A stretch of DNA of 52,278 nt from Comamonadaceae bacterium OH2545_COT-014 (GTDB taxonomy: Bacteria > Pseudomonadota > Gammaproteobacteria > Burkholderiales > Burkholderiaceae_C), in the NCBI GenBank assembly GCA_003859965.1, contig RQYR01000023.1, positions 1-52,278 of the forward strand. Reading direction: 5' to 3'. The notes under the pieces are model-generated. The model was not told the DNA's origin and searched no databases. It worked only from the letters and a program-made list of their open reading frames with translations. Position 1 is the stretch's first letter; each line of letters opens with the position of its first letter. The translations under genes and the position numbers were made by a program. This document shows positions 18,814 to 26,732 of this stretch, piece after piece.

Positions 18814-19365
18814 ATGCGCAATCGCATGCCCTTTACCTTCATCCTGAACCGCTGGGTGGACACACTGGCCCGCGCCCTGGCCTGGGCCGGGGGCGGGGTG
18901 CTGCTGGCCATCACCGCCATGAGCGTGGCCAGCATTGCCGGGCGCGCGCTGGCGGGCGTGGCCGGGCTGGGGCCGGTGCCGGGCGATTTCGAGCTGGTGG
19001 AAGCCGGCGCCGCCCTGGCCGTGTTCTGCTTTCTGCCCTGGTGCCACTGGCGGCGCGGCCATGCCGTGGTGGACGTGCTGTGGCGCGCCTGGCCGCCCGC
19101 CCTGCAGCGCGGGCTGCACGCGCTGGCGCAGGCGCTCATGCTGGCCGTGTGGGGGCTGCTGACCTGGCGCATGGGCGTGGCCATGCTGGATTACCGTGCC
19201 AATGGCGAAACCACATTCATTCTGAACTGGCCCGTGTGGTGGGGCTATGCCGCTTGCCTGCCCCCCGCCGTGGCCGGCTGCCTGGTGTATGCATGGACGC
19301 TGGCGCAGGCGCTGGGCTGGGCGCCGCCGCATGAACCGGCCCGCCCCGGAGGGGCGCAGTCATGA
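18814..19365 (+). CDS. dctQ: TRAP transporter small permease (DctQ family)
   Basis: A 183-residue protein with four membrane helices, the DctQ layout, including the conserved ELVEAGAALAVFCFLPWCHW and HAVVDVLW segments and TFILNWPVWWGYA. It forms the permease complex with DctM. The stop overlaps the dctM start as ATGA. There is no clear Shine-Dalgarno site before the ATG because the repeat R3 ends there; an in-frame ATG at 18826 is an alternative. Confidence 0.9.
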   Translation: MRNRMPFTFILNRWVDTLARALAWAGGGVLLAITAMSVASIAGRALAGVAGLGPVPGDFELVEAGAALAVFCFLPWCHWRRGHAVVDVLWRAWPPALQRGLHALAQALMLAVWGLLTWRMGVAMLDYRANGETTFILNWPVWWGYAACLPPAVAGCLVYAWTLAQALGWAPPHEPARPGGAQS

Positions 19366-20678
19366 GCGAGACGGCCCTGGCGCTGGCCGCCATTGCGCTG
19401 CTGCTGACGCTGGTGGGCATGCGCGTGCCCGTGGGCCTGGCCATGCTGGCCGTGGGCCTGTGCGGCAGCTGGCTGCTGCATGGCGACGCGGCGCCCCTGC
19501 TGGCGCAGATGAAAACGCTGGCCTACGGGCAGTTCTCCAGCCATTCGCTGGCGGTGGTGCCGCTGTTTCTGCTGATGGGGCAGCTGGCCACGCTGGGCGG
19601 GCTGTCGCAGGCGCTGTTCAAGGCGGCGGAAGCCTTCATGGGCCACCGCCGGGGCGGCATGGCCATGGCGGCGGTGGGGGCGTGCGCGGGCTTTGGGGCC
19701 ATTTGCGGCTCGTCCCTGGCCACGGCGGCCACCATGGGGCAGGTGGCGCTGCCGCAGCTGCGGCGCGCCGGTTACGCGGGCAGCCTGGCCACCGGCACGC
19801 TGGCGGCAGGCGGCACGCTGGGGGTGCTGATTCCGCCGTCCATCGTGCTCGTTATCTACGCCATGCTGGCCGAGCAGAACATTGCCCACCTGTTCATGGC
19901 GGCGCTGACGCCGGGCCTGCTGGCGGCGCTGGGCTACATGGCGGTGATTGCCCTGCAGGCGCGCCTGCGGCCGCAGCTGGCGGGCACGGCGGCCCCGGCC
20001 TCATGGCGCGCGCGCGGGCAGGCGCTGCAAGCCGTGTGGCCGGTGCTGCTGATCTTCACGATGGTGGTGGGCGGCATCTACAGCGGGCTGTTTACGCCCA
20101 CCGAGGGCGCGGCCGTGGGCGCAGGCGCCACCGGCGTGCTGGCCTGGGCGCGCGGGGCGCGCCAGCGCGGCCCGTGGCTGGCGGCGCTGGAGGCCACGGC
20201 CAGCGGCACGGGCATGGTGTTTCTCATCGTGCTGGGGGCGGCGGCGTTCAACAATTTTCTGGCGCTGTCGCAGTTGCCGCAGGCGCTGGCGGCCTGGGTG
20301 GGGGCGCTGGATTGTTCGCCCTGGGTGGTACTGGCGGCCATCGTGCTGTTTTATCTGGTGGCCGGCTGCGTGATGGATTCGCTGTCCATGCTGCTGCTGA
20401 CCATTCCCATCTTCTTTCCGCTGGTGTCCGGGCTGGACTTTGGCCTGCCGCCGCAGGAGGCGGCCATCTGGTTCGGCGTGCTGGTGCTGGTGGCGGTGGA
20501 GGTGGGGCTGATCACCCCGCCCGTGGGCATGAACCTGTTCGTCATCCGCGCGCTGGCGCCAGACGTGCGCATGGGCGAGATTTACCGGGGGGTGTGGCCT
20601 TTCGTCGCCAGCGACCTGCTGCGCGTGGCGCTGCTGGCGGCGTTTCCGTCCATCACGCTCTGGGTGCTGCGGCTGTAA
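19362..20678 (+). CDS. dctM: TRAP transporter large permease (DctM family)
   Basis: A 438-residue, about 12-helix protein with DctM motifs: [58 protein letters not shown]-like glycine helices and [14 protein letters not shown]. It is the ion-coupled translocation subunit of the TRAP transporter. GGAGG lies ~9 nt before the ATG. Its 3' end overlaps the convergent kdsB end by 26 bp. Confidence 0.95.
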   Translation: MSETALALAAIALLLTLVGMRVPVGLAMLAVGLCGSWLLHGDAAPLLAQMKTLAYGQFSSHSLAVVPLFLLMGQLATLGGLSQALFKAAEAFMGHRRGGMAMAAVGACAGFGAICGSSLATAATMGQVALPQLRRAGYAGSLATGTLAAGGTLGVLIPPSIVLVIYAMLAEQNIAHLFMAALTPGLLAALGYMAVIALQARLRPQLAGTAAPASWRARGQALQAVWPVLLIFTMVVGGIYSGLFTPTEGAAVGAGATGVLAWARGARQRGPWLAALEATASGTGMVFLIVLGAAAFNNFLALSQLPQALAAWVGALDCSPWVVLAAIVLFYLVAGCVMDSLSMLLLTIPIFFPLVSGLDFGLPPQEAAIWFGVLVLVAVEVGLITPPVGMNLFVIRALAPDVRMGEIYRGVWPFVASDLLRVALLAAFPSITLWVLRL

Positions 20679-21447
20679 GGGCGGGCCACAGCGCCTGCAC
20701 GCGCGCCAGGTCCTCGGGCGTGTCCACGCCGGGGCCGGGCGCGTGCGCGGTGACGTGCACGGCAATGCGGTGGCCGTGCCACAGCGCGCGCAACTGCTCC
20801 AGCGTCTCGCACTGCTCCAGCGGCGCGGGCGCTAGCGTGGGGAAGGTGCGCAAGAAGGCGGCGCGGTAGCTGTACAGGCCGATGTGGCGCAGCGGCGCGG
20901 GGGCGGTGGGCAGTTGCGTGATGGCTTGCGTGGCGCCGTGCGCGAAGCCGTCGCGCCACCACGGCAGCGGCGCGCGGCTGAAGGTCAGGGCCAGGCCTTG
21001 CGCGTCGGTCACGACCTTGACGACGTTGGGGTTGACGAAGTCCGCCACGCGGTCGATGGCGTGCGCGGCCGTGCCCATGGACGCCTGGGGCCGCTGGTGC
21101 AGCAGCGCGGCCACGGCGTCGATCAGGCGCGGGTCGATCAGCGGCTCGTCACCCTGCACGTTGACCACCACGTCGTCGCCATCCAGGCCCAGCAGGGCGC
21201 AGGCTTCGGCCAGGCGGTCGCTGCCGCTGGGGTGGTCGGCGCGCGTGGGCACGGCCTGCACGCCGTGGGCGGCGCAGGCGGCCAGGATGGCGGGCGCGTC
21301 CGCGGCTACCACCACGCGCGCCGCGCCGCTTTGCGCCGCGCGCTCGGCCACGCGCACCACCATCGGCTTGCCGCCAATGTCGGCCAGCGGCTTGCCGGGC
21401 AGGCGGGTGGAGGAGAGGCGGGCGGGGATGAGGACGGTGTAGGTCAT
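20653..21447 (-). CDS. kdsB: 3-deoxy-manno-octulosonate cytidylyltransferase (CMP-KDO synthetase)
   Basis: A 264-residue protein with the N-terminal nucleotide-binding motif [31 protein letters not shown] for Mg/CTP, and [15 protein letters not shown]. KdsB activates KDO with CTP for inner-core LPS assembly. The start codon overlaps the HNH gene stop (ATGA), so it is translationally coupled to an unexpected neighbour. In related genomes kdsB usually follows lpxK and a Trm112 gene directly; here two further genes intervene between trm112 and kdsB. Confidence 0.95.
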   Translation of the reverse strand: MTYTVLIPARLSSTRLPGKPLADIGGKPMVVRVAERAAQSGAARVVVAADAPAILAACAAHGVQAVPTRADHPSGSDRLAEACALLGLDGDDVVVNVQGDEPLIDPRLIDAVAALLHQRPQASMGTAAHAIDRVADFVNPNVVKVVTDAQGLALTFSRAPLPWWRDGFAHGATQAITQLPTAPAPLRHIGLYSYRAAFLRTFPTLAPAPLEQCETLEQLRALWHGHRIAVHVTAHAPGPGVDTPEDLARVQALWPALTAAAPRA

Positions 21448-22004
21448 GGGCTGGATGAAGCGGGCAGGGTGGGGGCGGGCAGTGAGGGGGTTGCGGGCGG
21501 TGGTCGCAGAAAGATGGCGCTGAGGCGGGTGCGCTCTGTGGCATGGCCGTGCATGTGGGCGGGTGCATCCAGCAGGCCGCGCCGTTCGTATTCAGTGAAC
21601 AGGAGCTTGAGCAGCTTGCCGAGCACCAGGCGGGGGATGGCGTCAATGGCCTGCATGCTGGCGTACCACTGATACGGGTCGCGTCTGCCCTTGGCCCGGT
21701 TGCAGGAGGGACAGGCGCGCACCAGATTGTCGATGCTGTCAGGCCCGCCCAGGGCGCGCGGGATGATGTGCTCCCAATGCATCCCGGGCGCGGCCGCGTG
21801 GCAGTAGGCGCAGGTGGAGGCGCCAGTCAGCAGCAGCTTGTTTTCGGCCAGGATGGCTGAAGGCGTGATGGCCTTCTGGCACAGGCGCTGGTAGGTGGCG
21901 TTGACGAATGCGTAGTTCAGCCGGTGGCCCGTGGCCGCTCCGGCGATGAGCTTGGCGTATTCCCAGTAGAGCAGTTCACGCACGCAGCGGAATGTTCTGG
22001 ACAT
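21444..22004 (-). CDS. HNH endonuclease family protein
   Basis: A 186-residue protein with a clear HNH/zinc module: CAYCHAA, then [26 protein letters not shown]; the histidines and paired cysteines match the beta-beta-alpha-metal nuclease core. The N-terminal ~65 residues are helical and unassigned; the C-terminus is a Pro/Ala tail. ATG 22004 is preferred over 22013 because AGGAG lies 9 nt upstream of it but abuts the first ATG. It sits inside an LPS operon and its stop overlaps the kdsB start. No partner methyltransferase, phage or intron sequence is visible. Homing, defence or a housekeeping DNA role cannot be told apart. Confidence 0.85.
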   Translation of the reverse strand: MSRTFRCVRELLYWEYAKLIAGAATGHRLNYAFVNATYQRLCQKAITPSAILAENKLLLTGASTCAYCHAAAPGMHWEHIIPRALGGPDSIDNLVRACPSCNRAKGRRDPYQWYASMQAIDAIPRLVLGKLLKLLFTEYERRGLLDAPAHMHGHATERTRLSAIFLRPPPATPSLPAPTLPASSSP

Positions 22005-22042
22005 GGCTGGCATCTCCTGTTGGGTCAGTGCGCGCGTGGCGC

Positions 22043-22981
22043 CTAGAACAGCTCAAGCCGCACATCGTCCACGAAAAACCGTGCCCATTCAGGGCTGGGG
22101 CGCAGGCTGCCGTAGGTGAAGCTGATTTCGAGGCTGGGGCTGCCGTTCAGGTCGAACACCAGCTCGGCTTGGCGCCAGCCGCTTGTTTCGGAAACATGCT
22201 GGCCGCAAAAAGCCATCTTGTGCTGCCATGGGCCGCCGCTCAGGCGGTAATGCACGTCGAGCGAGGTGCCGCAGTTGAAGCGATCGCGCGGTTCCTGGTT
22301 GGATGTGGAAAAGCGGTAGAACGTCAGGCGTGCGTGCGGGCGCCCCTGGGTGTCGAAAGGCCGAATGCCCATGCGCGCCGCGCTAAGCACGACCCGGGGG
22401 CCGGCGCCATCTCCCACGGGTGTCGGCCAGCGGCTGGCCTGGCCCAAGGAGACAAACTCGATGGCGGCCTGCCCCGAGTGCCGGCATTCTGTCTGGCTGG
22501 GCAAGGCGGCGCCGTTTTTTTCCAGGTGCAAGGCCGTGGCGGCGTGGGCCGGCTCCAGCGAGGTGGTGAATGCCGGCGCGCCGGCCGTCGATTCGCTCAA
22601 CCGGGGCGGCTGCCCATGCGGGCAGTGCCGTTCAAGCTGCCGGGCCAGCAGGGCCATGCCTTCGGAGCGCGAAAGGGTTTCCCTTTCGGGTGCCCACGCA
22701 GCCGCCACGCCAGTGGCAATCAAGACCAAACCGTGAACCAGTGCCATGTGATCCGAAGCGGGGCGGGAAAATGTCCGGCATAAAAAGATCAGCCCATCCA
22801 GTATCCGTGACCGCTCGCGCACGAACCAGGCGGCGACGAACAAGCAGCCAATGAATATCAGCCAGACGCTGGGCCAGATGCCGCCTCCCCAGTGGAGCTG
22901 GGCTGCGGCAAGGCTGGCAGCCGCGAGAACGATGGCGGTATCCAGCAGTGGATGCGGACGCGCGGGCATGACACACCACAT
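22043..22981 (-). CDS. Unrecognised membrane-anchored protein with C-terminal beta-rich domain
   Basis: A 312-residue protein that I do not recognise. Three hydrophobic segments occur at the N-terminus (ALVHGLVLIATGVAAAW is the last, near residue 90). The remainder appears extracytoplasmic; its C-terminal half (DVHYRLSGGPWQHKMAFCGQ, WRQAELVFDLNGSPSLEISF, ARFFVDDVRLELF) resembles a jelly-roll/carbohydrate-binding sandwich of the kind ending in a DDV-x-L strand. It is on the same strand as trm112 upstream and HNH-kdsB downstream. Start alternatives are at 22981 and 22969, neither with a convincing ribosome-binding site. A cell-envelope role is possible but only inferred. Confidence 0.65.
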   Translation of the reverse strand: MWCVMPARPHPLLDTAIVLAAASLAAAQLHWGGGIWPSVWLIFIGCLFVAAWFVRERSRILDGLIFLCRTFSRPASDHMALVHGLVLIATGVAAAWAPERETLSRSEGMALLARQLERHCPHGQPPRLSESTAGAPAFTTSLEPAHAATALHLEKNGAALPSQTECRHSGQAAIEFVSLGQASRWPTPVGDGAGPRVVLSAARMGIRPFDTQGRPHARLTFYRFSTSNQEPRDRFNCGTSLDVHYRLSGGPWQHKMAFCGQHVSETSGWRQAELVFDLNGSPSLEISFTYGSLRPSPEWARFFVDDVRLELF

Positions 22982-23019
22982 ACAGCCGGGGGCCGGGTTT
23001 CAGGCCACGATGGAGGGGC

Positions 23020-23229
23020 TCAGGCGGCCACCGGCGGGCGCGCCGGCAGTTGCTCGATTTCCTCGGGCGTGACGGCGCGCGCTTCGCCTTCGAGCATGAC
23101 CGGGATGCCGTCGCGGATGGGGTAGGCCAGACGGGCAGCGCGGCTGATGAGTTCGTTTTTCTCGCGGTCGAAGTCCAGCGGGCCTTTGGTGACGGGGCAG
23201 ACGAGTAGTTCAAGCAGTTTGGGGTCCAT
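23020..23229 (-). CDS. Trm112-family small protein (YcaR-like)
   Basis: A 69-residue protein of the Trm112/UPF0434 type: [20 protein letters not shown] and the central [11 protein letters not shown]. It has only one of the cysteines (CPVTKG) of zinc-binding eukaryotic relatives, as is usual for the bacterial form. Such genes commonly lie between lpxK and kdsB. AAAGGA precedes the start by ~10 nt. The biochemical role in bacteria is not settled; Trm112 activates methyltransferases in other organisms. Confidence 0.92.
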   Translation of the reverse strand: MDPKLLELLVCPVTKGPLDFDREKNELISRAARLAYPIRDGIPVMLEGEARAVTPEEIEQLPARPPVAA

Positions 23230-23268
23230 GGCGGCAATCCTTTTGGGGGCGATAAGCGGGTTCGTGGT

Positions 23269-23601
23269 TCAGTGGGCGGCGGACTTGGACAGCAGCTGCA
23301 GCACCAGCACGCCCGCAATGATGAGCGCCAGGCCCAGCCAGGCCCAGGCGTCGAGCCGCTGACCATACAGCAGCCAGCCGGCCACGGCGATGAGCGCCAT
23401 GCCCAGGCCCGACCAGATGGCGTAGGCCAGGCCCACCGGCATGGTGCGCAGCGTGAAGCTGAGCAGCCAGAAGGCAAGGGCGTAGCCGGCCACCACGATG
23501 GCGGTGGGGCCGGGGCGGGTGAAGTTCTCGCTGGCTTTCAGCGCGCTGGTAGCCACCACTTCGCTGAGGATGGCGCCAAGCAGGAACAGGTGGCTTTTCA
23601 T
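23269..23601 (-). CDS. Small multidrug resistance (SMR/EmrE-type) transporter
   Basis: A 110-residue, four-helix membrane protein with the conserved glutamate of helix 1 (LSEVVATSALKASENFTR, E14) and the PVGLAYAIWSGLG motif. SMR proteins work as dimers and export cationic compounds, guanidinium or polyamines using the proton gradient. Its ATG overlaps the stop of the upstream VOC gene (ATGA), so the two are coupled, possibly as a resistance pair placed between lpxK and trm112. Confidence 0.92.
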   Translation of the reverse strand: MKSHLFLLGAILSEVVATSALKASENFTRPGPTAIVVAGYALAFWLLSFTLRTMPVGLAYAIWSGLGMALIAVAGWLLYGQRLDAWAWLGLALIIAGVLVLQLLSKSAAH

Positions 23602-23990
23602 GCGGGGGGCTGCGCGTGGGCGCCGTCATAGACGCTGACTTCGATGAGGTGGCCGTCCGGGTCGTTGAAATATACGGAGGTAATGGGCCCTTGCGCGCCC
23701 GATTTGGCCACCGGCCCTTCCAGCAGCGGCACGCCCTGTGCGGCCAGGTGGGCGATGACACGGGCCAGCGGCCAGTGGGTGATGAGGCACACATCGCCTG
23801 CGCCGGTGGCGGCCCGGTTGCGCGTTTCCATGCCTGGGGTTTGCAGGTTGATCTTCTGGCGGCCAAAGACCAGGGCGCGGCGATCCGCGCCAAAGGTGAC
23901 GGGCTGCATGTGCAGCACGCGCTGATAGAAGGCCACCGAGCGCTCGATGTCGGCCACCGTGAGAACGATGTGGTCGATGTGCGAGATCAT
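23598..23990 (-). CDS. VOC-family (glyoxalase/bleomycin-resistance fold) protein
   Basis: A 130-residue protein with two beta-alpha-beta-beta-beta modules: SHIDHIVLTVADIERSVAFY at the start with the metal-ligand His, and TSVYFNDPDGHLIEVSVYD at the end with the ligand Glu. It resembles FosX-type or virulence-associated VOC proteins more than glyoxalase I, but the substrate is unknown. Its start overlaps the lpxK stop and its stop overlaps the SMR start (both ATGA). Confidence 0.88.
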   Translation of the reverse strand: MISHIDHIVLTVADIERSVAFYQRVLHMQPVTFGADRRALVFGRQKINLQTPGMETRNRAATGAGDVCLITHWPLARVIAHLAAQGVPLLEGPVAKSGAQGPITSVYFNDPDGHLIEVSVYDGAHAQPPA

Positions 23991-25084
23991 GGCGGGTGAT
24001 GGGCAGTGGTGGGAGTGAGGGGAACGGTCTGGCCGCGGGCGGCCAGGCTCTGTGCCAGGTGGCCGTCAAGCGCGTGGAAGAAGGCGGCGGGCACGTCCAG
24101 CCGCAGCGGCACGGCCAGCGCGGCGGGGGCGCGGGGCCACAGCTTGGCGGCGTCTTTTTCAGTACAAATCAGGGCTTCGGGCCCGTCGATAGGGCCTGAA
24201 AAGCTACTAAAATCATAGTGATCGGGCAGGGCGACGGTGCGGCCCAGCCTCAGGCCGGCGGCGCGCAGCATGGAAAAGAAAGCCTGGGGCCGCGCGATGC
24301 CGGCCACGGCGGTCAGCGGCTGGCCGCGCAACTGGGCCAGCGGCACGCGCTGGCCATCGGCGCGCAGTGCGTGGTCGGCCAGCGCGCGTGGCGCATGGAA
24401 GGCGCCGGGCGCCGCGCCAGCAGGTGGGGCGTGGCCGGCCGGGGCCGTGTGCAGCGCCAGCACGGCCGGGGCCGCCGCGCCGCGCGGCGGCAGCGGGCGC
24501 GGCCACGGCTCGCGCAGCGGGCCGGCGGGCAGCAGCCAGCCGTTGCCCGTACCGCGTTCGTCGAACACCACGATCTCGATGTCGCGCGGCAGCGCCAGGT
24601 GTTGCAGGCCGTCGTCGCACACCAGCACGTTGACCTGCGGGTACGCCGCCAGCAGTGCGCGCGCGGCCTGCATGCGGCGGCGCGCCACGAACACGGGCGC
24701 GCCGGTGCGGCGGCGCAGCAGCAGCGGCTCGTCGCCCACGGCTTGCGGGGCGCTGCCGGGCCGCGCTTCGGCGCAGCCCTGGCCTTGCCGGCCGTGGCCG
24801 CGCGAGACGATGCCGGGCGTGAAACCGCGCGCCTGCAGGTGCTGCACCACGGCCAGCGTGACGGGGGTCTTGCCCGCGCCGCCCGCGATGACGTTGCCCA
24901 CCACGATCACGGGCACCGGCAGGCGCCCGGCCTGCCGCTGGCGGCGGCGCTGGCGCGCGCGCTGCCATGCGGCCAGCGCGCGGTAAACCTGGGACAGCGG
25001 CCACAGCAGCACCGCCAGCGGGCCGCGCCGCTGCCAGGCGGCCAGCAGGGCCTGCTCCAGGGCAGCGCGGGTGGCGGGGCGCAT
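23987..25084 (-). CDS. lpxK: Tetraacyldisaccharide 4'-kinase LpxK
   Basis: A 365-residue protein with an N-terminal amphipathic/hydrophobic helix (GPLAVLLWPLSQVYRAL), a P-loop region VVGNVIAGGAGKTPVT (residues ~61-76), LVCDDGLQH, FDERGTGNGWLLPAGPLREP and TEKDAAKLW. LpxK phosphorylates the lipid A disaccharide at the inner membrane. The start at 25084 gives the standard length; a longer in-frame reading overlaps exbD and is rejected. Residues ~288-304 (DFSSFSGPIDGPEALI) are encoded by an internal copy of the dispersed repeat, R4, and add a loop between the DHY and TEKD motifs. Confidence 0.93.
   Translation of the reverse strand: MRPATRAALEQALLAAWQRRGPLAVLLWPLSQVYRALAAWQRARQRRRQRQAGRLPVPVIVVGNVIAGGAGKTPVTLAVVQHLQARGFTPGIVSRGHGRQGQGCAEARPGSAPQAVGDEPLLLRRRTGAPVFVARRRMQAARALLAAYPQVNVLVCDDGLQHLALPRDIEIVVFDERGTGNGWLLPAGPLREPWPRPLPPRGAAAPAVLALHTAPAGHAPPAGAAPGAFHAPRALADHALRADGQRVPLAQLRGQPLTAVAGIARPQAFFSMLRAAGLRLGRTVALPDHYDFSSFSGPIDGPEALICTEKDAAKLWPRAPAALAVPLRLDVPAAFFHALDGHLAQSLAARGQTVPLTPTTAHHPP
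24172..24222 (-). repeat. Repeat copy R4, inside the lpxK coding frame
   Basis: On the coding strand: CTATGATTTTAGTAGCTTTT, CAGGCCCTATCGACGGGCC, CGAAGCC. It keeps the CTAT, TAGTAGCT and GGCCnTAT(C)GA(C)GGGCC landmarks of the intergenic copies but preserves the lpxK frame. It is AT-richer than the surrounding codons. Confidence 0.75.
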
Positions 25085-25146
25085 AGGCAAGAGAAGAACC
25101 GGGGCGTGAAAAAGGCGCCGCGCGGGCGCCTGGTGTCGTGCCGCGC

Positions 25147-25566
25147 TTATTTGGCGCCGCTTTGCGCCGCGAAGGTGAGCTGGGCCAGCCCTTCGCGCCG
25201 GGCGGCTTCCATCACGGTGATGACGGACTGGTGGCTGACCTGCGCGTCGGCGCTGATGATGACCACGCTGCCCTGCCCGCTGGCGCTGGCGGCGCGGCGC
25301 AGGGCGGCGGCCACTTCGTCCACGCTGCGGCCGGCCAGCGGCTCGCGGGCCACCATGTAGCGGCCGTCGGACGAGACGGCCACCACGATCTCGCGAGGCC
25401 GGTCGCGCTGCGCGTCGGCATTGGCCACGGGCAGGGTGAGCTGCATCTCGGTGAACTTGCTGTAGGTGGTGGTCAGCATCAGGAAGATGAGGATCACCAG
25501 CAGCACGTCGATGAACGGGATCAGGTTGATCTCCGGCTCGGTATGCGGGCGCGGGCGGAACTTCAC
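25147..25566 (-). CDS. exbD: ExbD/TolR-family biopolymer transport protein
   Basis: A 139-residue protein with a short cytoplasmic N-terminus, one membrane helix beginning INLIPFIDVLLVILIFLM (the Asp in the helix is the proton-path residue) and a periplasmic domain. With ExbB it uses the proton-motive force to energise TonB (or TolA). A GTG start at 25566 is chosen: it overlaps the exbB stop (GTGA) and gives the typical N-terminus VKFRPRPHTEPEINLIP; an ATG at 25590 would add residues inside exbB. The Fur-box TonB receptor in this window is a plausible client. Confidence 0.92.
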   Translation of the reverse strand: MKFRPRPHTEPEINLIPFIDVLLVILIFLMLTTTYSKFTEMQLTLPVANADAQRDRPREIVVAVSSDGRYMVAREPLAGRSVDEVAAALRRAASASGQGSVVIISADAQVSHQSVITVMEAARREGLAQLTFAAQSGAK

Positions 25567-26210
25567 CGCGCGCCTCCGGCCGGGTGGCACATGGGTTCCA
25601 GGTGGCGGGCAAAGCGTTCGGCGGCCAGCTCCAGCGCCAGCACGTAGCCATCGACCCGGGCGCGGAAGTAGCGCCAGAAGATCAGCGCCGGAATGGCCAC
25701 GATCAGCCCGAACGCCGTGTTGTACAGCGCCACCGAAATGCCATGCGCCAGCTGCGCCGGGTTGCCGCCCGACAGCGCGCCGGTGGGCGCTTGCGAGCCG
25801 AAGATCTCGATCATGCCGATCACCGTGCCCAGCAGGCCCAGCAGCGGCGCGGCGCTGGCAATGGTGCCCAGCGCGGGCAGGTAGCGCTCCAGCTTGTGCG
25901 CGGCGCTGCGGCCGGCCGCTTCCAGCGCGGCGCGCATTTCTTCGGGGCTGCAGCGCGGGTTGGCGTTCAGCGCGCGCCAGCCGGCGGCCAGCACTTCACC
26001 CATGACCGAGTGCTGCGCGAGCTGGTTCACCGTGTCCGGGCCGGGCACGCCGCGCTGCGATGCCTTGATGGCCTCATCCACCACGCCGGGCGTGAGAATG
26101 CGCGAGGTTTTCAGGCTCACAAAGCGTTCAATGATGAGCGCCAGCGCCACGATGGAGGCGATGATGAGCGGCCAGATCGGCCAGCCGGCCGCTTGTATGA
26201 TCGAAAGCAA
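25563..26210 (-). CDS. exbB: ExbB/TolQ-family proton channel protein
   Basis: A 215-residue, three-helix protein: SIIQAAGWPIWPLIIASIVA first helix, LGTIASAAPLLGLLGTVIGM second, and ALYNTAFGLIVAIPALIFW third. A TTG start at 26210 is chosen because it yields the standard N-terminus (LLSIIQAAGWPIW) and follows a GGGGGGA ribosome-binding stretch ~8 nt upstream; the ATG at 26345 would translate through a terminator-like hairpin. First gene of the exbB-exbD-lpxK unit, divergent from xseA. Confidence 0.92.
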   Translation of the reverse strand: MLSIIQAAGWPIWPLIIASIVALALIIERFVSLKTSRILTPGVVDEAIKASQRGVPGPDTVNQLAQHSVMGEVLAAGWRALNANPRCSPEEMRAALEAAGRSAAHKLERYLPALGTIASAAPLLGLLGTVIGMIEIFGSQAPTGALSGGNPAQLAHGISVALYNTAFGLIVAIPALIFWRYFRARVDGYVLALELAAERFARHLEPMCHPAGGAR

Positions 26211-26239
26211 AATGAAATCCCCCCTGCTGGCAAAAGCTG

Positions 26240-26262
26240 AAAAAAGGGCTGCCAGGCAGCCC
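26240..26262 (-). terminator. Terminator-like hairpin in the exbB leader
   Basis: Reading the minus strand, GGGCTGCC / GGCAGCCC arms (tight loop, about 7 paired bp) are followed by TTTTTT. It lies 30 nt upstream of the exbB start with no minus-strand gene before it, so it would act on the exbB message itself or end a short upstream RNA. Confidence 0.5.
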
Positions 26263-26732
26263 CGCAGTGCGGCGGTGATTATGGCCCAGCGTCCGGGCCA
26301 TGGCGGCTTTGGCCAGGCCGGGCGCGGCAAAAAGGCCACGCGCATGTTTCATGCCCATGCTTCACGCCCAAGCAGGCCACGCCACAGAACAGAGAAGGGG
26401 CAGGCCAAGCACGTCGTTGCCTGCCTGGCCTGCCGCTGTGGCTGACCTGCGGTGCGCGCCAGGCATGACCACAATTTCTGTGGATAACTTTGTGAAAAAC
26501 CCGGCCTGACCGCCCCGCAACGCATGGTTTGATGCGGGTTGTGTCAAAACGATGAACGTTTAAGCAGGAAAAAAACTTTGAAAATCAATGGGTTGCACAG
26601 CAGCATGGGGCTTGCCGGGGCATGGCCCGCAGGGGCGGCCCGCTGGCGCGCGCTTGTGGAGTATTGCCAGCCCCGCCGTGCGCAAAGCTCCGTCTGGCGC
26701 GCCTTGGCGGACCAAATCGTGTGGAAGGCCGC
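26263..26732. other. Divergent exbB-xseA intergenic region with a DnaA-box-like site
   Basis: About 470 bp without a supportable gene. The only motif I can point to is a perfect TGTGGATAA at 26479-26487 (complement TTATCCACA, the DnaA-box consensus) in an AT-richer patch that continues to about 26590 and probably holds the xseA promoter. A single box does not make an origin. Confidence 0.4.

Noticed and set aside
25085-25651. N-terminal extension of lpxK through the exbD region
   Set aside because: The extra ~190 residues are an off-frame reading of exbD; the family N-terminus begins at 25084.
26479-26487. Replication origin at the exbB-xseA gap
   Set aside because: Only one DnaA box, no AT-rich unwinding region with clustered boxes, and no dnaA/dnaN neighbours.
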